NCBI GenBank assembly: GCA_964444795.1
Contig: CAYUIQ010000342.1
Coordinates: 1 to 7,232, forward strand
Direction: 5' to 3'
Length of the DNA: 7,232 nt
DNA from: JABMRP01 sp964444795
GTDB lineage: Bacteria > Planctomycetota > Planctomycetia > Pirellulales > Thermoguttaceae
Under the pieces are notes generated by a model that saw only the letters and a program-made list of their open reading frames with translations, made no database searches and was not told the DNA's origin. This document shows, piece after piece, positions 1 through 6,395 of this stretch. The stretch's first letter is position 1; the number at the start of each line of letters is the position of its first letter. The translations under genes and the position numbers were made by a program.

Positions 1-163
1 CTGGAACCACGGGAGCGGCCGGGACAACCGGCGGTGTGGTGGTTTCAACCGGCACCACGGGCGCGGCCGGGACAACCGGCGGTGTGGTGGTTTCAACCGG
101 CACCACGGGCGCGGCCGGGACAACCGGCGGTGTGGTGGTTTCAACCGGCACCACGGGCGCGGC
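1..163 (-). repeat. 48-bp tandem repeat, about 3.4 copies, running off the left edge
   Basis: The unit starts at 33, 81 and 129 with an exact 48-bp period. The copies at 33-80 and 81-128 are identical. The copy at 129 breaks off at about 163, and the part at 1-32 differs from the consensus at positions 2, 5 and 14. The length is 16 codons, so copy-number change keeps the frame of the minus-strand gene. The three differences fall on third codon positions of that gene and are synonymous (GCT/GCG, GTT/GTG, CCA/CCG). Confidence 0.95.
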
Positions 164-280
164 TGTTTCGGCTGACTCGGCCGGAACGAAAGGTCCGGCG
201 ATGATCATCACCGCGAGAATGACACACGGGAGAAATCGACGCCACGTAAATCGGCCGACGGTCGGTTTGATGCAGTACAC
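1..280 (-). CDS. Secreted Pro/Val/Thr-rich repeat protein, N-terminal part (cut by left edge)
   Basis: The function is unknown. The start is a GTG at 280-278, chosen because GGGGAG lies 7 bases upstream and because it gives a good signal peptide. That peptide has a basic stretch with R14-R15, a hydrophobic core at about residues 16-32 (FLPCVILAVMIIAGPFV) and a likely cleavage after A37 (AESA|ET). From about residue 41 the visible 93 residues become repeats of APVVPVETTTPPVVPA, rich in proline, valine and threonine. This suggests an extended, probably exported spacer or wall-associated stalk ahead of a domain lying outside the window. The same DNA is also open on the plus strand as a Gly/Thr/Ala repeat, but that reading has no signal peptide or ribosome binding site. 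An earlier in-frame GTG near 343 is possible but less attractive. The strand and signal peptide are fairly sure; the role is not. Confidence 0.7.
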   Translation of the reverse strand, partial: MYCIKPTVGRFTWRRFLPCVILAVMIIAGPFVPAESAETAAPVVPVETTTPPVVPAAPVVPVETTTPPVVPAAPVVPVETTTPPVVPAAPVVP

Positions 281-676
281 GGTTACGCTCCCCGGCGCGA
301 ACGTCTTGGCAGACGCCCACGCGGTTGGTTCGAGTGACACAAGCCCAGCACTCCATACTACTTCCGGGCCGCGCCGGCGACCAGAGTGTTTCACGTTTTG
401 GGGGATGAGTTGGGGGGGTGAGACACGGAGATTTGCCTCAGCAATAGCCCTCGTGGGGGGGCTCGCGTGCGCGACTCGACAGTTTGCCGCAGCGGCACAA
501 GAGATCCGTGCCCGGTATCAGGGAAGTGCTCGACCGGGTAGAGCACGGATTCGGTCCCGATTATCCGAAAACGGACGCCGCTCCTTTACGCCCGTCGCCG
601 GTACCGCCCTATGATCCGCGTAATCCCAGGCAGGCCGACAGGACAATTCGTCCCCCACTTCCGCCGAGGTGAAGCC
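281..676. other. Non-coding stretch between two minus-strand genes
   Basis: I see no convincing gene here. It must hold the promoter of the leftward secreted-protein gene and the end of the ABC operon transcript, but no clear -10/-35 pair or U-tracted hairpin stands out. A short dyad (TCGCG-TG-CGCGA, 463-474) is too small to interpret. A 62-codon plus-strand reading at 484-672 was considered and rejected, because its third-position GC is only about 60 percent and it lacks a ribosome binding site. Confidence 0.5.
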
Positions 677-2470
677 TCAGAACTCCAGCCGGCGGAACGC
701 GCGAAAGCCCATGCGGAGCGGCAACACGGTCGCCAGAATCCCCAGCAGGAGACTGGCGCCGGCGCCGGTGAAAAACCAGAATTTTGCGCGCGCGGGATCG
801 GCCAGGAAGCTTAGGAATCCGCCGCCCAGATTGTGCTGTTGGGCATGTTGGGTGAGGACGTAGTAATGGCAGGGCAGCGCCGTGAGCAGAACGACGACCA
901 GGATATAGACGGTGCTGAGTACGAGGTTCAGTGTGCCACCGAAACCGGCCGCGATGCGCGCGGGCGATTGCTCGCGGAGGTTGGGCATCTTGGCGCCCAG
1001 CCCCACGGCAATACTGGAGAGCCCCGCGCAGAGAATGACGCACGTCAACAAGTGGCTGGCCAGCACGACCGGCGCGACGCGCAACATGCCGTCGCTGAGT
1101 AAGACCAGCGAAATGCAGGGGATAATCGATCCACCGGCGGCAAAGAGAAACTTGCTCCAGAGAAGCCGCTCGCGGCGGAGCGGCAGCAGACCGAGGACCC
1201 AAAACCGTCGGGCTTCCAGGCTGATCATCGGGAAGATGAATCGCGTGGTGAAGGTCGAGAGAATCAGGCCGATGACCGAGACATTGAGAAAGCTGATCAC
1301 GTTGACCCACCCGACGTAATGTCCGGAATAGCTGAACTTCCGGATATTGAGGAAGTAGAGCCCCAGCAAGCCGAAGAAGATCAAACCCTGCGACCACTGC
1401 ATCGGATCGCGGCGAAAGAGTCGCAGATCCTTGACCAGCAGGAGCCGCAGTTGCAGCGGGAGCGGCCGCGTGGCCATCATGACGGCCCGGTCGATCCAGG
1501 CGACGTTGCCGCGCCGGCGGATACCGTGGGAGCCGCAAGCGGCATCGAACGCCGAGCGATAGATTCGTCCCGCGGTGGCCACGGCAAGCTGCCGCAGCAG
1601 CAGGGCATTGGAGATCAACAGGGCCAAGAACAGAACGCTCTGCGACCATTGGCCCCGGGCCGCTTCGAGCAATCCCGAGCTCAACCACCAACTGGGCAAG
1701 AGACGCTGCTCGCTGACCCGCAGACGTTCCAGCATTTCCTGAAACCAGGAGGGCGTCAGCAGGTTGCTCCCCGGCGTCGCCATCACCTCCCAAGCCCACC
1801 ACGCGACGGCCACCAGGATGAGAATACCCGCCACGGGAAGCAGACGCATCTGCCTGCGCGGTAGATAATGTACGATGGCAAAGCAGAACAGGGCGCCCAG
1901 CCCGGCCGGAATATAGACAAACGCGAGCATGCACGGGATCAGCATCGCGTAATAATACCACGGGGCCGACTGCACCATTCCGTAAGCCAGCAGCATCGGG
2001 CTGCCCAACAGGAGAAAACCCCAACTGCTGAGCAGGACGGCTTCCTGGAACTTATGCAGAAAGATTCGTTCGGCCCGCACCGGAAGCGTCATCAAGAGCG
2101 AGATCTCGCGCGCCCGGAATAGCGAACCGTAGAGAATGATTCCCGCCGAAAAGACGAGCATCATCAACAAGGAAATGAAGAACACGTTGAACAGAACACG
2201 CACCGTCTCATCGTGCATCGACGACTGGGGCATGACCTGCTGAAGGAACAGAAACCCGTCGAAAAACAACCAGAACAAGGCCGCCCAGAACAGCAGACTC
2301 AACGACACGACCAGCGAAACGCGAAACCGCGACTGCGAGAGGGTCTGGCGAAGCAGCGTCGAGACGAACTGGAATCGCATTCTCCAGAAAGCGCGGGCTT
2401 CCGCCTCGACGCTCAGCAGACCGGCACCGGCGCGGGGGGAAAGCCCGGCGGAAGATGGGGTGTCGGTCAT
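677..2470 (-). CDS. ABC-2-type transporter permease, two-part, about 12 TM segments
   Basis: This is a 597-residue integral inner-membrane protein that should form the channel of an ABC transporter with the ATPase encoded just upstream. Hydrophobic segments lie at roughly residues 51-70, 93-117, 145-167, 171-200, 208-228, 278-297, 361-375, 390-410, 441-459, 466-492, 510-533 and 565-585. Two cytoplasmic-type motifs have the same form: L-P-x-R-x-E-R then K-F, at 129-141 and at 429-441. This makes the protein look like two fused half-permeases, resembling the large permeases of Pfam ABC_tran_2 (my recollection, not searched). The ATG at 2470 overlaps the ATPase stop as ATGA and has GGGAG 7 bases upstream. 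The 4-base overlap implies translational coupling. The long upstream extension of the frame crosses the ATPase gene and is not used. The substrate is unknown. Confidence 0.9.
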   Translation of the reverse strand: MTDTPSSAGLSPRAGAGLLSVEAEARAFWRMRFQFVSTLLRQTLSQSRFRVSLVVSLSLLFWAALFWLFFDGFLFLQQVMPQSSMHDETVRVLFNVFFISLLMMLVFSAGIILYGSLFRAREISLLMTLPVRAERIFLHKFQEAVLLSSWGFLLLGSPMLLAYGMVQSAPWYYYAMLIPCMLAFVYIPAGLGALFCFAIVHYLPRRQMRLLPVAGILILVAVAWWAWEVMATPGSNLLTPSWFQEMLERLRVSEQRLLPSWWLSSGLLEAARGQWSQSVLFLALLISNALLLRQLAVATAGRIYRSAFDAACGSHGIRRRGNVAWIDRAVMMATRPLPLQLRLLLVKDLRLFRRDPMQWSQGLIFFGLLGLYFLNIRKFSYSGHYVGWVNVISFLNVSVIGLILSTFTTRFIFPMISLEARRFWVLGLLPLRRERLLWSKFLFAAGGSIIPCISLVLLSDGMLRVAPVVLASHLLTCVILCAGLSSIAVGLGAKMPNLREQSPARIAAGFGGTLNLVLSTVYILVVVLLTALPCHYYVLTQHAQQHNLGGGFLSFLADPARAKFWFFTGAGASLLLGILATVLPLRMGFRAFRRLEF

Positions 2471-3291
2471 TCGCCGGCTCCCGGCGAGGTGGTTCCTGGC
2501 AACGGGGCATTGGAGGTCGACGGCTTCCCGTCTCCGTCGGCCCCATCTTCGCCGGCTCCATACCCGTTTGCCTCGTCGGTCACTTCCAGGAAGAGATGCT
2601 CCAGCGACCGATGGTGCAGCGACAACTCCCGCCGCAAACCGTCCAGCGTGCCCAAAAACTTCAGCTTCCCATGATCGACGATGCCGATGCGGTCGGCGAT
2701 TTCCTCGGCCACGGCCAAGGTATGGGTCGACATGAAAACGGTCGTTCCCGCCGCGGCCAGGCCGCGAAAGAGGTCCTTGACCAGCCGCGAGCTCTTGGGA
2801 TCGAGCCCGACCATTGGTTCGTCGACAATCAGCGCGGCCGGGTCGTGTAGCAGTGCCGACGCGAATACGGTCCGTTGACGCATTCCGTGCGAATAGCTCT
2901 CGCTCAAATCGTCGAGAAAACCGTCGAGGGAAAAGCGGGTGCTTTCCCGGGCGATGCGCCGGGCCGCCAGGACGGGATCGAGTCCGTGCATCCGCGCGAC
3001 GAACTCGAGAAACTCGCGCCCGGAAAGTTTGTCGTAAAGGAACGGTTCGTCGGGTACGTAGCCCAAGGAGGCGGCGGCGCGGCGCGGATCGGTCGCCGTA
3101 TCGCACCCGCCGATGCGCACGGTCCCCTCGGTCGGACGCAAGAGGCCGACCAGCATCTTGATGGTCGTTGTCTTGCCCGCCCCGTTGGGTCCCAAAAAGG
3201 CGAAGACTTCGCCCGGCCGGATCGTCAGATCCAGCTTCGACACGGCCACCTTCGAGCCGTAGTTCTTCGTCACGCCTTCCAGCTTGAGCAT
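2467..3291 (-). CDS. ABC transporter ATP-binding protein (EcsA-like)
   Basis: This 274-residue cytoplasmic ATPase should power the permease encoded directly downstream. Visible motifs are Walker A GPNGAGKTT (34-42), a Q-loop region YVPDEPFLYDKLSG (78-91) in which the usual Gln is Asp81, the signature YSHGMRQR (132-139) in place of LSGGQ, Walker B LIVDEP (152-157), the D-loop GLD (160-162) and switch His188 in MSTHT. YSHGM and the DEP-type Q-loop are, from memory, typical of the EcsA-like branch that pairs with large ABC-2 permeases. The last 30 or so residues form a Gly/Asp/Pro-rich tail that is not part of the ATPase fold. I chose the ATG at 3291, where the family consensus begins (MLKLEGVTKNYG). 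An in-frame ATG at 3336 would add 15 residues but overlaps a TATAAT box. Neither start has a Shine-Dalgarno sequence. Confidence 0.95.
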   Translation of the reverse strand: MLKLEGVTKNYGSKVAVSKLDLTIRPGEVFAFLGPNGAGKTTTIKMLVGLLRPTEGTVRIGGCDTATDPRRAAASLGYVPDEPFLYDKLSGREFLEFVARMHGLDPVLAARRIARESTRFSLDGFLDDLSESYSHGMRQRTVFASALLHDPAALIVDEPMVGLDPKSSRLVKDLFRGLAAAGTTVFMSTHTLAVAEEIADRIGIVDHGKLKFLGTLDGLRRELSLHHRSLEHLFLEVTDEANGYGAGEDGADGDGKPSTSNAPLPGTTSPGAGE

Positions 3292-3334
3292 GGCACCAGA
3301 TTGGTTAAGTTGATCAAATGATGGGGCGATTTTC

Positions 3335-3340
3335 ATTATA
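3335..3340 (-). promoter_or_regulatory. Possible -10 box (TATAAT) before the ATPase gene
   Basis: A perfect TATAAT reads leftward in an unusually AT-rich stretch (3295-3340) between the duplicated-protein gene and the ATPase gene. No good -35 element sits 16-18 bases upstream. If used, transcription would begin near 3328, leaving about 37 bases before the ATG at 3291 and excluding the alternative ATG at 3336. It would give ATPase and permease their own internal promoter. Confidence 0.3.
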
Positions 3341-3390
3341 GGCCACGACGACTTGCGGCGGAACCAGTCGGCGGAGAACTCGCGGCGGAG

Positions 3391-5217
3391 CTACCGAACC
3401 GACGACTCCCGCACCGCGTCCGAGCCGCCCTTCGGCTCGCCGCCCGCGGTCGGTTCCTCGCCGGTTTCCGTCTCGGGGGCGGTTGCGGCCGGCGGCGCGC
3501 CAAACGCGGCCTCGCGGACCGGGCCAATCTTCTCCCGCGGCAGACGATTGAACGTCATCGTCGCGCCGAACAGGCGAACCTGATGCTTCAGCACCATGCC
3601 GTCGCCACGAACCCAGAGCCTCGCGCGGATGTCGCCGTCTTCGGCTTTCAACACGACGTGCCAGACGTTCAGAAACCGGTCGTTCCAGGGAAACTTCCGC
3701 TTCCCCTGGACCGACGCCCGAAGGAGTTCCACCGGCTCGCCGGCCGGCCCGAACAGCGTAAACGCGGGCATGGGCCATTTCAGCCGGCCGTGCAGGCCGG
3801 GGAGCAAGGGTAGCGGGGTCAAGACGTTGATCGGCAACGCGTCTTCCAGCAGTTCGGTTTCCCTCTTCAGGCGGATTAGCGCCATGGAGGACGAAACGTT
3901 CATCGTCTCGCCCTCGATCTCGCCGTGCAAGCTGGCGAGATTGGTCAGCGGCCCGACCCCCAGCGTGGCCTCAAAAGCCGTCAACTGGTCCGACTCGTCG
4001 ATCGTCATCGCCGAGGTCAGGTCGGAGGGCAACTGCTGAGGGGAATCACCCAGAACCCGAATCAACTTGCGAATCGCCGGCGGAACGACTCCCATCAACG
4101 GGTTCTCGTTGAAGTGAACGCGCGCGTCCAGTCGCGTCGGCTGCCCGTCGGTCTTGGTCATGCTGTTGACCGCCCAACCGACTTCGGCGCCGTTCCAATC
4201 CGTCGTCCAGCAAGCAATATCTTCGCCCGGCCACTCGCGGAGCATCGTTCGATACGTCGGCGGGTCGGCCGACCATCCGGCGTCGACCGGCTCGACGCCC
4301 ACGGTGGCGGCCAACTCGGCGGCGGCGGCGGCCGGTAAGCGGTCAAACGTCATCTTCGAGCCGAAAAGCGATACCTCCTGTCGCAACACGGTCCCGTCGG
4401 GCCGAACCCAGAGCCGCGCGCGCGTCGTGTCGGCACCGCCCAATTCCGAGCCCGGGTCCGATCGGTAGACCACCAGGAACGTCTCCAGCACCTCGTGGTT
4501 CCAGTCGATCGGCTCGATGCCCGTGACCCGCGCTTGGAGCACTTCGGTCGGACTGTCCTGCAGACCGGGCAGGCGAAGGAAACTGTACGTCTTGACCGTC
4601 CACGTCTGCCCCGTTCGCAAACCCGGAAGGTGCGTCTGCGGCGAAAGCGAGTCGCTCAACAGGGCCTTGCGGGGAACGTACGTCTCGACCGTCTTGGGAA
4701 GCCCCTCGAGTTGGACCAACACTCGCAGGTGCTGGCCTTCAAGATGACCGCGGATCTTGACCACGCCCTCGGCCGCGTGCAGCGTCGGATCGACGCCCAC
4801 GGTCGACTCGAACTCCGTCAGATGGCCCAGCGAATCGATCCGCACCATGCTCCGCACGTCCATCGGTACGTCGTCGGGCACCGCAGCCACTTGGCCCAAG
4901 AACGCGCGGACCAAGCCGGGAGCCATCTCCGTTAGGGGGAATTCGTCGAAATGGACCCAACTCCGGACCTCGACGAAATCGATCTCCGAAATCGCGTCGC
5001 GGGTCTCCTCCGTGGTACACACGGCCCAGCCCAGCGAACGGTCGTTCCACGACATCCGCCAGCAAACCAGCGGATCGGCCTTCTGCGCCTCGACGATCGT
5101 GCGATAACTGGGCGGATTGCCTTCCCGCAGCGGCGGCAGCACCTTGGCCATGACCAGCCAGGTCATCATGCCCACCCAGAGCACGAAGATCGCCAAATTG
5201 AACCAGCGACTATACAT
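3391..5217 (-). CDS. Membrane-anchored protein of two homologous halves, function unknown
   Basis: This is a 608-residue protein I do not recognise. One hydrophobic segment (about 6-24, FNLAIFVLWVGMMTWLVMA) follows a short MYSRW start. It looks like an uncleaved anchor or signal anchor with the rest probably outside the cytoplasm. The body is an internal duplication: residues 35-295 and 319-560. Matching pieces include PPSYRT/PPTYRT, C52-W53 with C336-W337, GWAV (63-66 and 347-350), VHFDE/VHFNE, and ARLWVR followed by MTFDRLP (289-295) or MTFNRLP (554-560). A charged low-complexity tail (about 566-608) ends it. The start at 5217 is preferred over an in-frame ATG at 5337 because it opens directly into the membrane segment, has a GGGGTG stretch upstream, and lies below a candidate promoter. 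It precedes the ATPase gene by about 100 bases on the same strand, which suggests a transporter accessory role; this is inferred from position only. Confidence 0.85.
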   Translation of the reverse strand: MYSRWFNLAIFVLWVGMMTWLVMAKVLPPLREGNPPSYRTIVEAQKADPLVCWRMSWNDRSLGWAVCTTEETRDAISEIDFVEVRSWVHFDEFPLTEMAPGLVRAFLGQVAAVPDDVPMDVRSMVRIDSLGHLTEFESTVGVDPTLHAAEGVVKIRGHLEGQHLRVLVQLEGLPKTVETYVPRKALLSDSLSPQTHLPGLRTGQTWTVKTYSFLRLPGLQDSPTEVLQARVTGIEPIDWNHEVLETFLVVYRSDPGSELGGADTTRARLWVRPDGTVLRQEVSLFGSKMTFDRLPAAAAAELAATVGVEPVDAGWSADPPTYRTMLREWPGEDIACWTTDWNGAEVGWAVNSMTKTDGQPTRLDARVHFNENPLMGVVPPAIRKLIRVLGDSPQQLPSDLTSAMTIDESDQLTAFEATLGVGPLTNLASLHGEIEGETMNVSSSMALIRLKRETELLEDALPINVLTPLPLLPGLHGRLKWPMPAFTLFGPAGEPVELLRASVQGKRKFPWNDRFLNVWHVVLKAEDGDIRARLWVRGDGMVLKHQVRLFGATMTFNRLPREKIGPVREAAFGAPPAATAPETETGEEPTAGGEPKGGSDAVRESSVR

Positions 5218-5277
5218 CGTTCGATTCACCCCCCCACGGCGTCGTCCCAGGCCGTCTTCACGTCCCACCCTTGCGCC

Positions 5278-5307
5278 ATTGTACCGGCCAAGCCCCCCGG
5301 CGGTCAG
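5278..5307 (-). promoter_or_regulatory. Candidate sigma70-type promoter for the leftward operon
   Basis: Reading leftward, CTGACC (5307-5302, four of six matches to TTGACA) is followed after 18 bases by TACAAT (5283-5278, five of six matches to TATAAT). Transcription would start near 5271, giving a leader of about 54 bases before the ATG at 5217. This placement also argues against the upstream ATG at 5337. Confidence 0.4.
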
Positions 5308-5368
5308 TCCCATTCCCCCTTTTTCGCGTTCTTCCACTCACAGCCCCGTCAGGTGGGACAAGCGTAGC

Positions 5369-5390
5369 GCCGGCCTACCATCTTGCCGGC
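5369..5390. repeat. Inverted repeat in the divergent intergenic region
   Basis: GCCGGC at 5369-5374 recurs at 5385-5390, spaced by 10 bases, and can pair with itself. It sits just after GGTGGGACAAGCGTAGCGCC (5352-5371), a phrase resembling dispersed intergenic repeats I recall from planctomycete genomes. The recollection was not tested. Confidence 0.3.
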
Positions 5391-5437
5391 CGGGTCTCGC
5401 GTGCCCCCCTCTTCAGGTGGTCGCGGTCGACCCGCGT

Positions 5438-5451
5438 CCCGAAAATTCGGG
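5438..5451. promoter_or_regulatory. Perfect 14-bp dyad, possible operator
   Basis: CCCGAA-AA-TTCGGG is a perfect dyad with a 2-base centre, 62 bases before the ATG of the coiled-coil gene and about 130 bases upstream of the candidate leftward promoter. The tiny centre fits a protein-binding palindrome better than an RNA hairpin. No regulator gene is in the window, so the assignment is tentative. Confidence 0.3.
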
Positions 5452-5494
5452 AAAACGGCGGAACTTCAAGCGGCCGTAGATCGTCTCATCCGTC

Positions 5495-5504
5495 AAAGGG
5501 AGGT
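5495..5504 (+). promoter_or_regulatory. Strong ribosome binding site for the coiled-coil protein
   Basis: AAAGGGAGGT is close to a full anti-Shine-Dalgarno match. Its GGAGG ends 9 bases before the ATG at 5513 and 12 before the second ATG at 5516, favouring the first. It is the best such site in the window; the ATPase start has none. Confidence 0.8.
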
Positions 5505-5512
5505 ATTACGCC

Positions 5513-6289
5513 ATGATGCGATTCAGTCAGCGATTCGTCGTCCTTCTGCTCGTCGGTCTGTTGGCCGGCTCCTTGATCGGGTCCCAACGGGCCTCGGCCC
5601 AAGATCCGTCGGACACGGTCAAGCAGTTGCTGGCCCTGAAAGAGGCCCACGCGAAGCAGCAGGCGGAATTGGCCGCCTTGCGGGCCGAGATGCTCCAGAG
5701 CCAGGCCGAGCGAGACAAGCTTCTGGCCGAAAACGCGGAACTCCAGCGGGCGGCGGCCCAGGCCGCCGAGGTCCGGAACGAAGCTGCAACGGTGAACGAG
5801 GCCGCGCGGAAGATGATCGCGGTCCTCCAGCAGCAAGTGGCCGCGTTGCAGAAACAACTGGCCGACTCCAGCGCCCAGCGCGACAAGAACCTCCAGTCGG
5901 TCGTCGAAATGACCGACCAGTTGCATCAGGCGTTTGCCGAAGTGAAACAATTGAAGGCCGAAAACGCCCGGCTTGCAGCGCTAGTTCCCAAAGAGGTCGC
6001 CGAAGCCGAGGCCGACAAGCCCCCGGCAACGCCGACGTCCGAACCGCCCTACCTGTTCGGCGGCCAGGTTTTGTCGGTCGCCGAAGACGGTCAGGTCGTG
6101 ATTTCCTTCGGCGCCAACGACGGTCTGACGCCCGGCCATCGCCTGGAAGTCTACCGCCAGACCGGCCACGGCGGCATCTACGTCGGCCGCGTCGAAGTCG
6201 TGCAGACCCAAGCCGGCGAAGCGATCTGCAAGCCCGTCCTCCAACAAGGCACCATCCGCAAGGGCGATCGCATCACCTCGAAACTCTGA
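5513..6289 (+). CDS. Secreted coiled-coil protein with C-terminal beta-rich domain
   Basis: This is a 258-residue protein. A clear signal peptide has R3 and R7, a hydrophobic core at 8-22 (FVVLLLVGLLAGSLI) and likely cleavage after A29 (ASA|QD), so it should be exported. Residues 35-157 are heptad-rich and full of Ala, Gln, Glu, Lys and Leu, forming a long coiled coil that is probably oligomeric. A Pro/Glu/Thr linker (158-179) leads to a compact domain (180-258) with the pattern GLTPGHRLEVYR, YVGRVEVVQ and KGDRIT. The pattern resembles the C-terminal FlgT-like or SH3-like domains found on many envelope proteins; this is by eye only. The gene is divergent from the ABC operon with 295 bases between them, so shared regulation is possible but unproven. 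Third-position GC is very high, and the long antisense frames opposite it are by-products. A scaffold or surface-binding role is a guess. Confidence 0.9.
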   Translation: MMRFSQRFVVLLLVGLLAGSLIGSQRASAQDPSDTVKQLLALKEAHAKQQAELAALRAEMLQSQAERDKLLAENAELQRAAAQAAEVRNEAATVNEAARKMIAVLQQQVAALQKQLADSSAQRDKNLQSVVEMTDQLHQAFAEVKQLKAENARLAALVPKEVAEAEADKPPATPTSEPPYLFGGQVLSVAEDGQVVISFGANDGLTPGHRLEVYRQTGHGGIYVGRVEVVQTQAGEAICKPVLQQGTIRKGDRITSKL

Positions 6290-6302
6290 GCCGTATAGTA
6301 GC

Positions 6303-6322
6303 CATCTCGCTCCGCCGAGATG
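6303..6322 (+). terminator. Hairpin after the coiled-coil gene, possible terminator
   Basis: CATCTCG and CGAGATG pair perfectly (7 bp) around the loop CTCCGC. The stem begins 14 bases past the TGA at 6287-6289. GTAGCC occurs as a direct repeat on both sides (6298-6303 and 6322-6327). Only a weak T-run (CTTT) follows, so it may be a dispersed repeat serving as a transcript end rather than a classical intrinsic terminator. Confidence 0.4.
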
Positions 6323-6330
6323 TAGCCTTT

Positions 6331-6346
6331 CGCGCTGCTCGGCGCG
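6331..6346. repeat. Short GC-rich inverted repeat
   Basis: CGCGC and GCGCG pair around TGCTCG, 8 bases after the preceding hairpin. Its proximity suggests that the two belong to one composite intergenic element. Confidence 0.35.
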
Positions 6347-6373
6347 TGGCCGTGCCCGTCAGCCAATGTGTGC

Positions 6374-6395
6374 CACTGCTTGCTTGCAAGCAGTG
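6374..6395. repeat. Perfect 10-bp inverted repeat (CACTGCTTGC / GCAAGCAGTG)
   Basis: The two 10-base arms are perfectly complementary and separated only by TT. In RNA the likely form is a 9-bp stem with a CUUG tetraloop. The preceding GTGTGC and the CACTGC arm resemble dispersed planctomycete intergenic palindromes I recall. No adjacent T-run is present on either strand. Confidence 0.7.

Noticed and set aside
36..614. 192-codon plus-strand reading with Gly/Thr/Ala repeats
   Set aside because: It has no ribosome binding site or signal peptide and becomes Arg-rich random sequence after the repeat. The minus strand gives a clean signal peptide and ribosome binding site over the same repeat.
484..672. 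62-codon plus-strand reading from TTG, with a plausible-looking Pro/Arg-rich product
   Set aside because: No Shine-Dalgarno sequence, third-position GC about 60 percent against much higher values in the neighbouring genes, and no recognisable motif.
609..2024. Long minus-strand reading of 471 codons inside the permease
   Set aside because: It is an out-of-frame shadow in high-GC DNA, lacks the membrane pattern, and the permease frame explains the region.
677..3106. An 809-codon reading that extends the permease upstream
   Set aside because: The first 212 codons lie in another frame across the well-supported ATPase and are Arg/Gly-rich. The ATG at 2470 has a ribosome binding site and the ATGA overlap.
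3356..3389. CGGCGGA three times at 13-14 base spacing before the ATPase gene
   Set aside because: It is a short GC-rich word in a high-GC genome with irregular spacing; chance is sufficient.
3421..3439. CGAGCCG-CCCTT-CGGCTCG hairpin near the end of the duplicated-protein gene
   Set aside because: It lies inside the coding region (Gly/Pro/Lys tail), has no T-run, and high-GC coding sequence makes such stems easily. An attenuator role is possible but unsupported.
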